A stretch of 64,000 bases of DNA from Apostichopus japonicus (GCF_037975245.1 NC_092568.1:10935501-10999500); one strand, 5' to 3'. Shown: positions 35,451-48,958, counted from the stretch's first letter. Notes: generated by a model from the letters alone, not told the origin. Numbers and translations are program-made.

Positions 35451-36521
35451 AGTTTAGTGTTGTTAAGGGGCTCTATAATTCTAAAAAACAATACAGTCAT
35501 CCAGAAATGAAATCTGCTTAAATCTGTTGATAATCTTTAACACTCACTTTAAGACACTCTGCAGGCCCCCCTCAGTTTTCACTGTCTGAGCTTCAAGGGG
35601 TCTAATGGTGGAAAATTGGCTTAAGAGGTCTCAATAGGTTATCTCAAATGGGCTCAAAATTGGCCATTTTCTCTATGATTTATACTAGATGACTGTTGCA
35701 TTTTGGCTTTATTTGTGCAAATATTTTACAGTGTATAAACAATGTCATGTAGAGCTGGTATTCATTAATAACAATTATTAAAGGGATGTTTGCAAGGTGG
35801 CATAGCTGATTTTATTAATACATCTTATATATGTATAATTCACATAGGAAGACCATTCTTTCTAGATCTTGAAACATTTTGGAACTTAATATTCTATACT
35901 GTAAACTCCTTACCAGTGAACTTCTGATGAAATGGTTGAAAACTTGATGCCCACAAGGGAGTGCTACAAATGAGAGCTGGAAATCTCTTATCTTTTTCCG
36001 GTTGTCACTTAATTTCTTGAACAAATCTAACTCACTTGCTCTCCATTAGTTGGATAGTTATTTGAAATGCGATGGCAAGGAAGCACAAACCAACTGGTTG
36101 TCTGGCTGTAGCCAGTTGTACATTGTTGCATCCAAGTTTTCGTATAATGTTAACAACACTGTATAGTATTATACGCCTACCAGCCTCACTTTTACGACTG
36201 CTTTTATGCTGGCTAATTAATAGTTCGAAAGTAATCGTTTTCGTTTTTTACTAGAGTTATGGAATTTAGCAAATATTTAAATTGACATTCATGCTTAGAA
36301 TGCTGATTTCATATTAGGTACATAATCACATTAATTACCGTTAACTCAATGTGTACAATGAGAGCATAGTCATATACACACTGTGTTTGCCTGCAGATAT
36401 CATTGTTTGGTGTAGTTTTAAACCAGTCTTTCTTACGGTTCGGACATAGTCATGTATAATTCATGTTCTAATTAACATATTTGCTTAGCCCATGTTGGTT
36501 TTGATCGTCCAGTTCTGCGGT

Positions 36522-36885
36522 CAGTGGCGTAGGAAGGTACTTTTGAGTGGGGGGGGGGGCTGAAGACTGATGGCTGGCCTTGGGGAGGGGTCTAAGGGTG
36601 TCCCCCTTCCCCTGTTGGAATTTTTTTGCATTTCCAGGTGGCCTCTGATGCAATTTGGTGCAATATAGCACACTTCAACACCCACTCTATTTGTAAATAA
36701 TTTTGCATTTTCACCTGGCTTTAGATGCAATTTGGTGCTCCAAATGAGATTTTTTTTCTCATTTGGAAATGAATTAGGGGTTTTCTGACTTGCGGAGCGG
36801 GGGGGGGGCGGAATGATACTTCTGCCCCCCATATTTTTCACTGGGGGGCTGGCGCCCTACCAGCCCCCCGGTTCCTACGCCCTTG
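36522..36885. mobile_element. hAT MITE, 364 bp, perfect 8-bp TSD
   Basis: Flanked by exact TCTGCGGT copies (36514-36521 and 36886-36893). Termini are CAGTGGCGTAGGAA and TTCCTACGCCCTTG, an inverted repeat with one mismatch. G runs lie just inside both ends, and GGGAGGGG/CCCCTTCCCC blocks resemble those at 12.0 and 8.4 kb. It has no coding capacity. Confidence 0.9.
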
Positions 36886-37862
36886 TCTGCGGTACTATTC
36901 GTTAGAATAATACGTTAGTCATTTAGTTCAATTGAGGGAACTTACTTCTAGTCGGGAATAGTAGATCTCAACAGCATCTATTCTCATCTCTGTCATAGTA
37001 ATCCTACTGTATATGAGTCATAACCGGTGATGTCAGCATGTCACTGTTCTGAGTGCAATCTTTATCATATTTATTTTGGTGTAAATTTTTTTTTGTAGTG
37101 ACATTTATCTTGTTTTACAGTTCTACCATACAAATACAAGTGAGGAATAAATACAGAAAAGGATGTAATCTGTCTTTGACTCATTTATGGTTAACTGGTT
37201 GTCTAGTAGCACATATCCGATGTGCAGTGCGGGCAGCACACCATTGTTATTGATAACAATTGTCCAACATTGAACTTCTTTTTTTTTATACCTGTGTGGT
37301 CCATAAGGGGGGGGGGCGGTGGGTGGGTGGCAGATATGTATCAACATTTCTCTGTTCAGACTGGTGCACATATTTGGGGAAAATACTTATCAGAAATTTC
37401 CATTGTAATGAAATCTCTTGCAGAAACCATTCATGTAATTCTGGAACACTCAGAATAATTCAACAAAGTTGTCCAAAATGATAGCAATTTTGAGATTTTA
37501 CAATTTTTATTTCTAATAAATTACTGCACACACTGAAGTTCTGTCATAACCTCCTGTAATACACTATTTAAAGATATAGTAACCTAAGACAATAAAAAGA
37601 AACAAAAGCAAGACAATGTCTAATTCAGCAATAAAACAATGTATTTGTGGCCTTCATAATAATCATCTTGAAAAATTGTAATATAATTATTAAAAGTAGA
37701 CTAAATATGAGAGAAAATATTTGCTAAAATAAACTGGCTTTGTTTTCCCCCCCTTTTTTTAAATATTTGTATCACTTATAAAACAGTGTTGTAACCAGTC
37801 ATGAGTCTAGTCACTAAATTTCAAAAGTGATTTGACCTGACATAAAGTTTGCCAACTTTTCT

Positions 37863-38122
37863 CCCCGTACGGTGGTCATAGGGTGACATACGAGATGTAG
37901 AGTTACCATGTCAGAATAACACAACATCTCGACAAAATATTGATTTTTTTTTTGTAGATATACCAACTTATGCTACCTTGACATCCCTGTAAAATTTGTC
38001 AAAATTTTGAGTTGCCATGTTACACATGACTTGGTATCTCAACATTAATCAAAATTTGTAAAATGATCCTAACATGGTATAACTCTACATCTCGCATGTC
38101 ACCTTATGACTGCCGTACCCCC
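37863..38122. repeat. fold-back: about 48-bp inverted arms
   Basis: The arm GTACGGTGGTCATAGGGTGA (continuing through GAGATGTAGAGTTACCATGT) recurs as its imperfect complement at the right (ACATGGTATAACTCTACATC through GACTGCCGTACC). About 160 bp lie between. It may be a MITE, but I see no target duplication. Confidence 0.65.
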
Positions 38123-38212
38123 GGCATAGAGATAATACAGCGACTTGGAGATGAACGACTCCACTCGAGCCAGGCAAGTCAATGGCATGTGAATCAGTTC
38201 AGTCTTAGCCAT

Positions 38213-38537
38213 ACGTAGTAACTCTTTACAACTCTGTGTTGTAAAGTCATTTAATTAGAAGTATCATTGTGTATGATAACTTACGATACTTACTGCAACA
38301 ATGTTCTTTTAAAGCATACACATGATAATAGTGATCTTTCTGATGTCGCTATGTGGTTTAGTTTTCTTAGCGATACGAAGTAACTCATTACGACTCGGTG
38401 TTGTAACGTCATTTAATTAGAAGTATCATTGTGTATGATGACTTACGATACTAACTGCAACAATGTTTGTTTAAAGCATACACACGATAATAGTGATCTT
38501 TCTGATGTTGCCCTGTGTTTTGTTTTATCCTGCAACT
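38213..38537. repeat. 162-bp tandem duplication
   Basis: Two head-to-tail copies beginning ACGTAGTAACTC and ACGAAGTAACTC. Each holds TTTAATTAGAAGTATCATTG and GATAATAGTGATCTTTCTGA, with a few percent divergence. Confidence 0.85.
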
Positions 38538-39386
38538 ACATGATATCATCGATGGTTTGATCAGGTTTCCCTCGGAATTATATCTATTACGGTCAAAGTC
38601 TTGAATCAAAACGCACCATGGCATGGAGACATGTCCCTAAATATTATCCATGCTTGATATTACAACATCAACAAAAATGAAAATTAAATGGGTCCATGAC
38701 AGCACTTGAAAATACAACAACTGACAGTCAATCTGTTTGCATTCAGGCTGTGCAGATTAACAAAATTGCAGTTTCGGAAAAGTGCTGGTTGCAAGTTTGA
38801 AACTTTCAAACCACCTGGCAACTACAGTGTCTATCAGTGCCACTACGTAATGTATAACATAGTACTGTACGTTGCATTTTGGGATTATGCAAAATGACTG
38901 TATGGTGCTACAATGCAGCAAACAGTATTTACTTCCGAGGTCATCTGTATGGTCCTCTAACTTTATCAAGTTAAAATCATTCACAAGTATTCGAAAGTAC
39001 TTTCTGTGAGGTTATGACTCGATTCTCTTTATTCCCAAACTATGAGTATTAAACATATAAGGGAAAAACTCCCCTTGGGGGGGATGGTGGTAAAAATACT
39101 TGTTGATGTTTGAACAGGAGTGAAGATTTATATTTTAATCTTCCAGCATATTTGGGAACAATTAGGCTATGTTTTCAATGAAAAGTAAACTTCCTGGGAA
39201 TCAAACTTTTACAAAACAAATAAATGGAATCATTTTTCTCATGCATGCATGAAATTGATGGACCTGTGCTATAAATTTGATCACCATTGCGCATATAGTA
39301 ACTAATTTTGTCAGCCTCAAAAACCAAACAAAATTTGTTGATCGACTGTTTTCTTGAATGTTGCAGCTTATCAGATATGAAGCAAG

Positions 39387-39902
39387 GTGCAAACTGATAT
39401 TAAGAAGTCTGACGTTTTTAATTTTTCAGTTTCTAGATTCTCCTTCCTTCAGATATATGCTATTACAGAAAGCGTGGACTACAAATATCGCAGTTTGCAA
39501 AAACATCAGAGGTCACTTCGTTATCTCAATATTTCTGAAGAGATTGAAAGAAAAATCTTATCAAAAGTTAGCGAAGAACATCACTTTCAGGCGCTCGATG
39601 ATGATGATAATTACATTCGAATGCAACAGAAACATTTCAACAAAAAGAAACATTCAAATTCTTCCAAATTTAAACCCTTTAATTTCTATATACAAGGCAT
39701 TATGACCTACTGCGATCCAGACGTAACTTTGTTTATTGGTCTCGTGAATGAAATATGTAATAGAAACAATTGGAGAAACTTTTGTAAAACAAAAGGCATT
39801 GTACTTGTTGTTTCGTGGACGGGTAAATTGATGAACACTGCAATTAAGTTAAGATTAACGAACTTCATGTTAATTACTGAACAAGAGTGTCTTTACTCAT
39901 AA
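39387..39902 (+). CDS. uncertain open frame, 171 codons
   Basis: A long open frame in AT-rich sequence, preceded by an acceptor-like ctccttccttcag near 39453 after which it reads IYAITESVDYKYRSLQKHQR. The first 50 codons after that site look protein-like (charged, amphipathic). The remainder is not recognisable. No partner exons were found. It may be one exon of an unknown gene or chance. Confidence 0.2.
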   Translation: MQTDIKKSDVFNFSVSRFSFLQIYAITESVDYKYRSLQKHQRSLRYLNISEEIERKILSKVSEEHHFQALDDDDNYIRMQQKHFNKKKHSNSSKFKPFNFYIQGIMTYCDPDVTLFIGLVNEICNRNNWRNFCKTKGIVLVVSWTGKLMNTAIKLRLTNFMLITEQECLYS

Positions 39903-40119
39903 GTTCAACATAAAATATGAAGAACACAAAACAACATACACAATCAGAAAAATGTAAATATGAACCGAAAATGGTGACGATATCGAAAGCATTCTTGTCT
40001 TACGAAACACATTTCCACAGCTATGTAATGTGAAACAGTGATGAAAGTGCCACTGAGTTTTTGCTGTGACAAGATGGGACAGTTACATATCGTAGTTGCA
40101 TGTAGATGTTACGGGTCCT

Positions 40120-40815
40120 TTCAAACTCAGTTTATTCTCATTATTGAAATACAATAATTCGTCTTGATTCTATATCAAACTGTTACATGAACCGATGAAA
40201 CTGTTACGAGTTGATTACATAAGTTTACATACTCTTTCTACCCTCGTGTGATTCTCCACTGAGACTCACTGACGAAGTATTACATATTCATTGTCGACAA
40301 TATTAAGTTACATATTTGATTAATCCCTCACTTCATTCTCACTACTGAGATGTATTAACTCCTCCTGATACACGTGGACAAAGTTACATTTGTTGATTAC
40401 ATAACCTTACAAACACTCTCAACCTAACTCAAAACTGCTGAGATCATGCAGTGGTTGAGTAATTGCACATAACCTATGTACGTTGATTTCCACAATTTTC
40501 CATAAATATTTTCAACCGGGTTGATTCTTTGTGTTTAAAAGGTAGTGCTATTACATTCGCTGTAATCGTTACATGTTATTACATATTGTCTTAACCTCAC
40601 TTGATTCTCTGCTATTTCAAATGGTAGAGCAGTTAAATAATATGTGTGCTGGTTAAATACCTTCACAAATTCTTTTTCAACCTCATTTTACTCCCTGCTG
40701 CGACTCCTGAAGATAGCAATTGTTACATTATTATGTACTGTTTGTTGATTACATTTAATTTTACATAATCGTTCCAACCTGAGTTGATTCTCTGCTGAGA
40801 TGCATCGACGGATCG
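40120..40815. repeat. diverged tandem array, unit about 90 bp
   Basis: A recurring block (TTGATTCTCTGCTGAGAT and relatives, followed by TTACAT-rich sequence) appears near 40128, 40250, 40333, 40430, 40521, 40604, 40690 and 40785. Spacing is mostly 83-97 bp. The block recurs once more after the minisatellite, at about 41778. Confidence 0.6.
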
Positions 40816-41775
40816 ATGACATATTATGTGTTGATAACATACTGAACAATGACATATTATGTGTTGATAACATACTGAACAATGACATCTTATGTGTTGA
40901 TAGCATATTGAACAATGACATATTACTGAACAATGACATGTTATGTGTTGACAACATACTGAACAATGACATACAGTATTATGTGTTGATAACATACTGA
41001 ACAATGACATATTATGTGTTGATAACATACTGAACAATGACATATTATGTGTTGATAGCATATTGAACAATGACATATTACTGAACAATGACATGTTATG
41101 TGTTAATAACATACTGAACAATGATAACAGTATTATGTGTTGATAACATACTGAACAATGACATATTATGTGTTGATAACATACTGAACAATGACATATT
41201 ATGTGTTGATAGCATATTGAACAATGACATATTACTGAACAATGACATGTTATGTGTTGATAACATACTGAACAATGACATGCAGTATTCTGTGTTGATA
41301 ACATACTGAACAATGACATATTCTGTGTTGATAACATACTGAACAATGACATATTATGTGTTGATAACATACTGAACAATGACATATTATGTGTTGATAA
41401 CATACCGAACAATGACATATTATGTGTTGATAACATACTGAACAATGACATATTATGTGTTGATAACATACTGAACAATGACATATTATGTGTTGATAAC
41501 ATACTGAACAATGACATATTATGTGTTGATAACATACTGAACAATGACATATTTTGTGTTGATAACATACTGAACAATGACATATAATGTGTTGCTGACA
41601 TACTGAACAATGACATATTATGTGTTGATAACATACTGAACAATGACATATTATGTGTTGGTAACATACTGAGCAATGACATATTATGTATTGATTACAT
41701 ACTGAACAATGACATATTATGTGTTGATAACATACAAAACGATGACATATTATGTGTTGATAACATATACTGTAT
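40816..41775. repeat. 33-bp minisatellite with higher-order structure
   Basis: About 28 units of ACATATTATGTGTTGATAAC plus ATACTGAACAATG. Truncated 18-bp units and an ACAGTATT variant recur every roughly 155 bp between about 40914 and 41290, forming a higher-order repeat; the right half is a plain 33-bp array. Because 33 is divisible by three, frames stay open through it (on the minus strand an 11-residue MSLFSMLSTHN repeat). Confidence 0.95.
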
Positions 41776-41799
41776 ATTGAGTTGATTCTCTCAGTTCTA

Positions 41800-44700
41800 T
41801 CTCTCTGTAGAGATTAACAGATCTTGCTTCACAGCTAGAAGCATCTTTCAATACACAAGAAAGTACTTAAAGAGGACACAATCCATGATCTTTGGCTTTT
41901 ATATGACATAATTAATATCAGAGAGATATCAGAGATTTCAAAGTCTTGTCTGTGATCAGCTGTCATTTTACAAAATGCCTCTAGGATCAGAAACATTCCA
42001 CTTCTTCTTTGTATTTCATATCAAATTTCCAAGCAAAAACATTTAACAGTTTGACACTGAAACTATCATATTTATTTTCTAAATTGGTGGTTTATGACTA
42101 ACAAGTTTTTAAATTGATATGTCTCTTCATGCTGGTGAACTGTGTAATTATTGCTTTCTTGCCATCCCTCACCAGTCTTACCTCTGAGATCATTTAGTAA
42201 TCTTTCCAATCTTACAAAATTATATAGCTAAATAAGAAAAAATTGCTGCAAATTTATTAAAGTCTGAGAAAGTGTGCTTCATCACTAACCTATGGAAAAA
42301 GCCATATTTTTTTTAAGCAAATAACAATCTATCAAACAAAGAAAATTTAACCCTTGTTGCACATTGCCCCTTCAAAACTTTGGCAAATAAACCCAGCAAC
42401 TATACAAATAACCCAGGAGTTGTGGAAGACTTTGCCAAGTTAATTTTGTTAAAAACTCTGTAAGATGATAAAGAAGAACAATCATTTCTCAATAAAACTT
42501 AAGAAAACATTTAAAACAATTGCAGAAGTAAAAAATACCAAATGAAACCCACATTAATAGCTTATCTTTCTTTTCTAATCTACTTTGAAGTTTAACGATG
42601 ATTGGCAGATAAATGTAAAAATTCAAAATAAAAGGGAGCAACAACTGTTTGTTACTGAGCTGCTGAAACAAAGACATAAGACATAGTATATACTTAAAGA
42701 TAACAACAAAATATTTAAAAAACATTAAATGAACTTTATTTTAAGTATCTGACTGATTTGACAACAGGCAAGCACGTTTCCTTTCAAGTCTTTCCAAATT
42801 GTCCGTAAACAAACGGTTGAAAATTCCCGAAATGTTTTGAACCCAACAATTCGAAACCAATGTTGAGGGGGTAAGACGTGAACACAGCTCATAAAATATC
42901 TCAGTGAGCACAACATGATCTAGCGTTTGACGTAGTAAAAGAAACGTCGGTAATGCCGATCGGGGACGAAAAGATGCGGTAATTTAGGGCTGAGACTGAC
43001 AATAAAATATTTTCATTTTTTAAAACTGTTTACTGTTTAGTTTTTATGACGTTTCAAAGAAAAAGTACTGACGCCCAGAAAATACCTCTGAAGAAGTGTT
43101 GCATAAAGTTGCAATGAAAATGATCAGCAATTTTTGACAGAGAGAGTTTGTTTACAAAAAAGAAATCCACGTTTTGTTCGGTAAGCACTTTCTTTCACGA
43201 CTCGTTACTTCATCAAATTTAATACGTTGTAAACATCCGAAGAGTACATTTAACATTGCTGTTTTTTTGCACTGGTTTAATATCAGTGCGGTATACAACT
43301 TACAAAAACTATTCAGCACAAATTTACCGCTTTATGCATACAGATTGCTGTGCAATATTACCATCTACTTCACATTGTGCAGTCAATGTCACAATGAAAT
43401 TTAAACAAGATACAACTATTAATTGAATACCCAAGAATGGACTTGCAGTACTGTGATACGAGTTGATCTTAATATCGCCCGCACCTTAATTAATTGTTAG
43501 AGGCATCCAAAAGTGTTGTTTATCCCACAGATTCATCAATTAGAAAAATGATTAATTCAGAGTAGCGAAAATGATGACGATAGCCTTTTTAATATAAAAT
43601 GATTCAAGTTTAAACATCCAAAATAAGGATCAAGAAAAGGATAACAGTTTTCAAAAAACGTGTAGGAAAATGGAAAGAAAAATTTGTGAAAAGACGGATC
43701 GGTCAAAATTATGCATAGGATTAGCACACAAATGTTTCGCTGTTAAGGGTTTTTTCACTAGTTGTGATCAAATTTGAATATTAAAAGAAAACATGTTTCC
43801 ATCAGAATAAGATGCTGGCCCCATTCACACACCGAATATCTACAATTAAAAAATTTAAACTAATATTAATTACAATTAGTGTAAATATATTACGCTAAAT
43901 TTTTAATTATCTTCGTACTTGCAAAACGTCTGTGTTTATGTACCAACTTTCCACAGGTGATTCACAGGTTGTTATGTTAATGAAATAATTTGAGATAAGT
44001 ACTTTAGAGCATTTAAGTATCATGTTTTTTTTTATCTGTGAGTAACAGGACATATATACAGGAAAACAGTTTTAATGCCAAGGTAGTCTATGAAACGTTA
44101 AAGGTAAAGTACTCACAAGACGTTTAAGACAAACTTGGTGAATGAGTCACATTCACCTTAATTTTTCTGTAAGTACCAAGATGTCCTGAAAGAGAATTAT
44201 CATGGCTGGCTAAGCCATGTATGATAGTTTCACACTACTCTTAGTACTTGTTAAGTACAACAAATTTGGTGAATAATTTATGAAATTGAAATTGAAAATT
44301 TTTGTAAGTACCAAGATGTCCTGAAAGAGAATTATCATGGCTGCCCAAGAATGTATGATAGTTTCACACTACTGTTAGTACTTGTTAAGTACAACAAATT
44401 TGGTGAATAATTTATGAAATTGAAATTTAAAATTTTTGTAAGTACCAAGATGTCTTGAAAGAGAAATATCATGCCTTGCCATTTTTAGGTACTTTGTAAG
44501 GTACAAGAAAAACATGGGTGAATACTTTCTAAGTTTAAACCTTTAAATTTTTTCTGTAGGTATATACTGTACATAGTTTGAAAGAGTGTGACAAATTTGG
44601 TGATTAATTGAAATAACTACATCTGTTTCTTCTATAAAATACTAGGACAAAGAATACTAGAAATGAAAAAGAAAGTCCCTTCATGCATGATAGTTAAGTA

Positions 44701-46170
44701 CTCAAAAACGTAAAATCTGAAGAATAAATTAAAATTCACCCCAATATATATTCTGTGAGAGTGCCGTGATGTGGAAAGTTAAGTACTCGAAGAAGTAGGA
44801 CAAACTTAGCAACAGCCCCCCCCCCCCCAAAGAAAAAAACGTTTACCTGAAGCTACAGAGCAAGAAATAGGATTTATTAAAAGAGAAATACCCATGGTGG
44901 CCTTTGCGTACTCCTAAAAGTAGAAACAACGAGAAGACGAATAAAAAATACCAAATCTTTGTAATATTGGGAAAAATGCGCCTGTGTGCTTGCTATACAT
45001 ACATGTACTAAATGGTCCAAACCTCAGTTCTGAAGCAAACCAAGAAACCTGTTCTAATCAATCATTTTTACGAGATGTCACAAGATATATATATATATAT
45101 TTTTGCATCAACCCTTTTTAACATGTAATTGAACAAAACTCTCTTACAGTCTGATCAATTTGAGTAAATCCATATAGTGTGAATTTGTGAAACAGACAAC
45201 TAGGTACTTACTATATAATTCTCCAAACACTAAATTAATTCAACAATGCCCTTTACCAATAAATTCTGATGGAATGTTGCAGATATTTTAAAATATTTTT
45301 CATATACATAACATTTTTAGTCAAACATTTATAACTCTTGAACATTACTCACTCTCTCTTCCTCCCTATATTAATTAGTCAGAAATAAATGTTACTTTCT
45401 GGTTGCATACAGACATAGGAAATTTGGGGAGCTCATTTGCATACCTAATGAGCCCAAACTACTTGTCATTCATGTTTTATGAAAACTTCAACTTATAACT
45501 TTTCCACCGATATACACGTCCCAATAGAAAATACTCCTCTAAATTGATGTAAAAAATCCCCAAATATTAATTTTTAATTATTGGAATAGTTCACCTGCAT
45601 TGGACCGTACACCAAAAGGTTAAGTCCTTGCTGTAAAAAAAAGACACCCTCTCCTAGCTTCATTTATGCATTTTATGAAACAAATTTTCTGAGATTAAAA
45701 CAAGACTTATTCTCCAGCTTCTTTTGACTCTGGGCATGCGAGTGCCACAAGGAATTTACCTTATGGTTCCTTGCCAACAACATCACTGCAATCAAAAAGA
45801 CCACAAACTGTTAGAAAGCAAATCTAATTTTTTCAGGGAGAGAACATTAAACAAACAAAATGTGGGAGAGACATGGTACAAGCACAGGCGGGTTTTAAAA
45901 GTTGTTTCATGTTTCACCTAGTGACGCATGCACTCAGAAGTAAGTTCAAAATATTGCTAATGCACAACTTTGCTATCATTGAAGTTGTACAAACGAAAAA
46001 ATGTGAAGAGAAATTGCCCACGAGCAGTATGTAGTGTAGAAACTTTTCCGTTGAAACCTTTCCTGGAATTTGCCAGCGCTGCAATTACCTTGCGGTATTC
46101 TACAGTCCCGTTAACACTCATCTGAAACAGCTCTCGCTAAAAAGCTCTGCAGCAGGGAGCTGTCCATTCT
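41800..46170. other. intergenic, only repeats recognised
   Basis: AT-rich sequence with a roughly 135-bp tandem repeat (44169-44530), a C run (about 44817) and a short TA repeat (about 45087). Open frames at 42725-42916 (minus) and 43174-43404 (plus) have no family match that I recognise. Confidence 0.4.
44169..44530. repeat. 135-bp tandem repeat, about 2.7 copies
   Basis: Units begin GTAAGTACCAAGATGTCCTG at 44169, 44304 and about 44438. Each includes a GTATGATAGTTTCACACTAC segment except the third, which is shortened. Confidence 0.85.
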
Positions 46171-46178
46171 TGAAAGAC

Positions 46179-46274
46179 TCACAGGTCAGGTTTCCTCGAT
46201 CTGCTCACGAGTGCAAGCTCCTTCTCAGAGTCCTTAGGAGAGCGACCCCACAAGCCACGTAGTCTGTCAAATAC
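46179..46274 (-). CDS. mucin-like membrane protein, alternative last exon (basic tail)
   Basis: Acceptor ctattttatcctcag leads in phase 0 into VFDRLRGLWGRSPKDSEKEL and on to RSRKPDL, then a stop: 31 codons with clearly protein-like content in a GC-richer patch. Splicing the TM exon (phase 0 at its end) directly to this site skips exon 5A and gives a basic cytoplasmic tail without a dileucine signal. When exon 5A is included, translation stops before this exon, which then serves as 3' UTR. Confidence 0.5.
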   Translation of the reverse strand, partial: VFDRLRGLWGRSPKDSEKELALVSRSRKPDL

Positions 46275-46703
46275 CTGAGGATAAAATAGACTTCATCGGA
46301 TCGTAGCTGTGAGAGAAGGGGGAAAAAATAACAAATCTTCAGAGCTTGTGACATTAATAGGTGGAAATAAATTGAAAATCAAGAATAGATAATTAATTTT
46401 TCAATAAATGTACCATGGGGAAGGTTTGGAAATGCATACAATGAAATCATGGGTACAATGCCACAACATAGAGACTTTATGATATAACCCAAGAATGCAT
46501 ACAAAATGGCCCCCTATCTTGTTGACCATTTGGATCATTGAGATTGACATGGCCATGTGTTGTTTTTAAAAAAAATGAAAAGATCACAAGCATATCGAGT
46601 TAACAATAAAAGCAGTTGGATATATAGCAAAATATGGATTTTTTTTTTTTGTCATCCCCACTAACAAAACAAGAGATAATGAAACCAGCTAACTTACATC
46701 ATT

Positions 46704-46769
46704 TCAAAATTCGTCTTCAGAACTGTCAGCAAGGAGCATAACTCGGTCCGTTGGTGCCATATCGTGATC
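46704..46769 (-). CDS. mucin-like membrane protein, exon 5A (dileucine/acidic tail)
   Basis: Acceptor gtttggttgtcttgtttag leads in phase 0 into 21 residues ending DRVMLLADSSEDEF and a stop. DRVMLL fits the [DE]xxxL[LI] adaptor-binding endosomal sorting signal; SSEDE fits casein kinase 2 sites in an acidic cluster. Six bases after the stop is a strong donor (gtaagt), so the exon can be an internal cassette with the stop close to the junction. Confidence 0.65.
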   Translation of the reverse strand, partial: DHDMAPTDRVMLLADSSEDEF

Positions 46770-48177
46770 CTAAACAAGACAACCAAACATGTCCCTCATC
46801 ACATCAGAATAGTAAAGAATTGTAAAGGCAATTCTGGATAAAAATGACATTACATAATCGACCAACAGCAGCCATTTCACTCTACTTATTATTTTGCCCA
46901 TCTATTGAAATGATGTCGAAAACATTTGATTCTTAAGTCTCAAGATGATGAGTCAGGTATCAAGGAACAAGTACCCACGTTCTGCCTTTTGATCTACACA
47001 CCGCATTTTTCATAGCAGATTAACCTTGCCTAGCCTATTATGCATATTAATATTAGGACTGAAGATGTTTCTTTGACATTAGGTCTAACTGACAGCTCAT
47101 TGCACCCATTTGTACAGAGCTTACATATTTCAGACGAATATCAACCTGTGATACTTTATGGTTTCTTTGTAATGTTAAACAACAATACTACCACATGAAG
47201 TTCACGACTGAACTCTGTACAATAGTAAATATCATTATAAAGCATAATAAACGTGCCAGCTATGTTGTCATAGTTTGAGACATGGACAGACCAAGCTCAA
47301 AAGACTTTCGTGGTCATGTTAAGTCCCTGCCCTGAAATGTTACATCCTGTCAGATCTATAGTGCAGTAACCATGAAACAGCAAGACCTTGATTTTTTATT
47401 TGAATAATTTGTACAGGGCAGGTAAGATCCTACCATTGACATTGCATTTTTGATTTCAGATTTTGATTGGCTTGATGACCCATGGATTTAAAACTGGCCC
47501 CCTGCGCACTGACAGACAGGTCAGTGCACACGACTCTTCGCAGTTAACGGCCGGAACTTGCTCAGGTCGTATGCAAATTTATTACCCCACGATTGATTAC
47601 ATATGCTAAGACTGTGCAAGTTTGAGTCATGAACGGCCACACACTGCCGACCATCGGTAGGGTAAAATGCTGCATGTTCGGTGTTTCCCGACTGAAGCAA
47701 TGGCAAAGGTCAAAGTCAGTCGTATTCTTATGACAGCATTTGCACACTGCCCGCAGATATCCTCTACTGAATGACGGTTTGAGTCGGGCCCTGCCAGTAT
47801 GGAGCGGACTTAAAGCAGCAAGTTTCGCTGAGAGTAGGAAAAAGGCCAACAACATTTCTAGCCACAGTACTTTGACTGGGCCTTTTATGTTTGTATCCTG
47901 TTTTACTCCTGTGACAATGATTAAACATGTAGGCTTTTTCCAGCTAAGTACGTAGTTAAGGCACACAAGATCCTGAAATTGGGATAGTATTTATGGCATA
48001 TTATGTGGCCACACTGCAAGGTCAAGGAGGTCTGACTTATAAGCAGCCCTCGCTTTGTGACTCTCTGCTGCCAACTTATTATGCAATATCCAGATTTCAT
48101 CATGTGTATTTACTGAGATCTGTGACTGGAGGAGATCTCAGACTATGATGTGGCACTTGGTTGCCCTGAAGTGCTAC

Positions 48178-48722
48178 TATAGGCATAGGAGGCGGGAAAG
48201 GGGGGGGGGCTAGAGCCCCCCTGCGACGTCTTTCTACGTCGGATGCATCGGATTTAACCAGATTCTAGACAAAATACGAATCAGATTCACGGCTTTGATA
48301 CTACTAGTTTATACAGCCATTTTGTAGAACAACTTCATGTGACCAGTCTGTCAAATAGTGTAACCTGCTAGGATCGATACTGCTATTAAGAATCATGCGA
48401 TAATAATTGTCAGTACACAACGCCCCCCAAACCAAATATTTTTGTGAAAATTTGGGCAATTTGCTGCAAATTTTTCGGGCACCTACTGAAAGAAAAATAA
48501 ATTGTAATGATGTAGCTAAAGGAAATCAAAAGTTTAAAAAATTCTCCTTGGTAATTAAAATAAAGTTGTAAGCTTGTCCAACTAATTTGCCACTACTAAT
48601 GTAAAAGCCAATATGATATGTACATTAAGACTTTGAACTTGTGCAGAGTGCGTGAAAAATTTTGGTTAAATGTTTCAGGCAAGTCGTCACAGCGCCCCAA
48701 TTCAAATTGGGCTCCTACGCCA
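48178..48722. mobile_element. CATAGGCG-family MITE, degraded
   Basis: The left end (TATAGGCATAGG) and right end (GGGCTCCTACGCC) are the termini of the family seen complete at 58980-59946. Shared interior includes GGCACCTACTGAAAGAAA and GTTTCAGGCAAGTCGTCACA. No target duplication is visible and the right tip is truncated. Confidence 0.65.
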
Positions 48723-48958
48723 TTTCTACCCAGCTTTCAAAGTTTGTAATGAATATTTTTTGCTGCGTATCGCTTCATAACTTGCATGTCGCATTTAGTC
48801 TACGAGGTGTAAACATTTTTCGATCTGTTATCTGAGGGAAAGAATCACAACTGTCAAGTAAGAGAGGGTTTCAAGAAGTTCCTTTTCTTTATACGCTATT
48901 TTTGTCTGGGGCTCGATGGGGGTGGGGTGGAGAGGGCGGATACAACAATTGTACTAAC

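Noticed and set aside
40723-41682. 319-codon minus-strand frame of repeating 11-residue MSLFSMLSTHN units
   Set aside because: It is a translation of the 33-bp minisatellite, which stays open in several frames because 33 is divisible by three. It shifts register at the variant units and has no splice or start context.
40816-41775. Regular direct repeats resembling a CRISPR array
   Set aside because: There are no unique spacers between repeats; units are contiguous and the genome is eukaryotic.
47562-47966. 134-codon minus-strand frame with several Cys/His
   Set aside because: No acceptor or donor fits neighbouring exons and no family is recognisable. It may be part of an unidentified repeat inside the mucin gene's intron.
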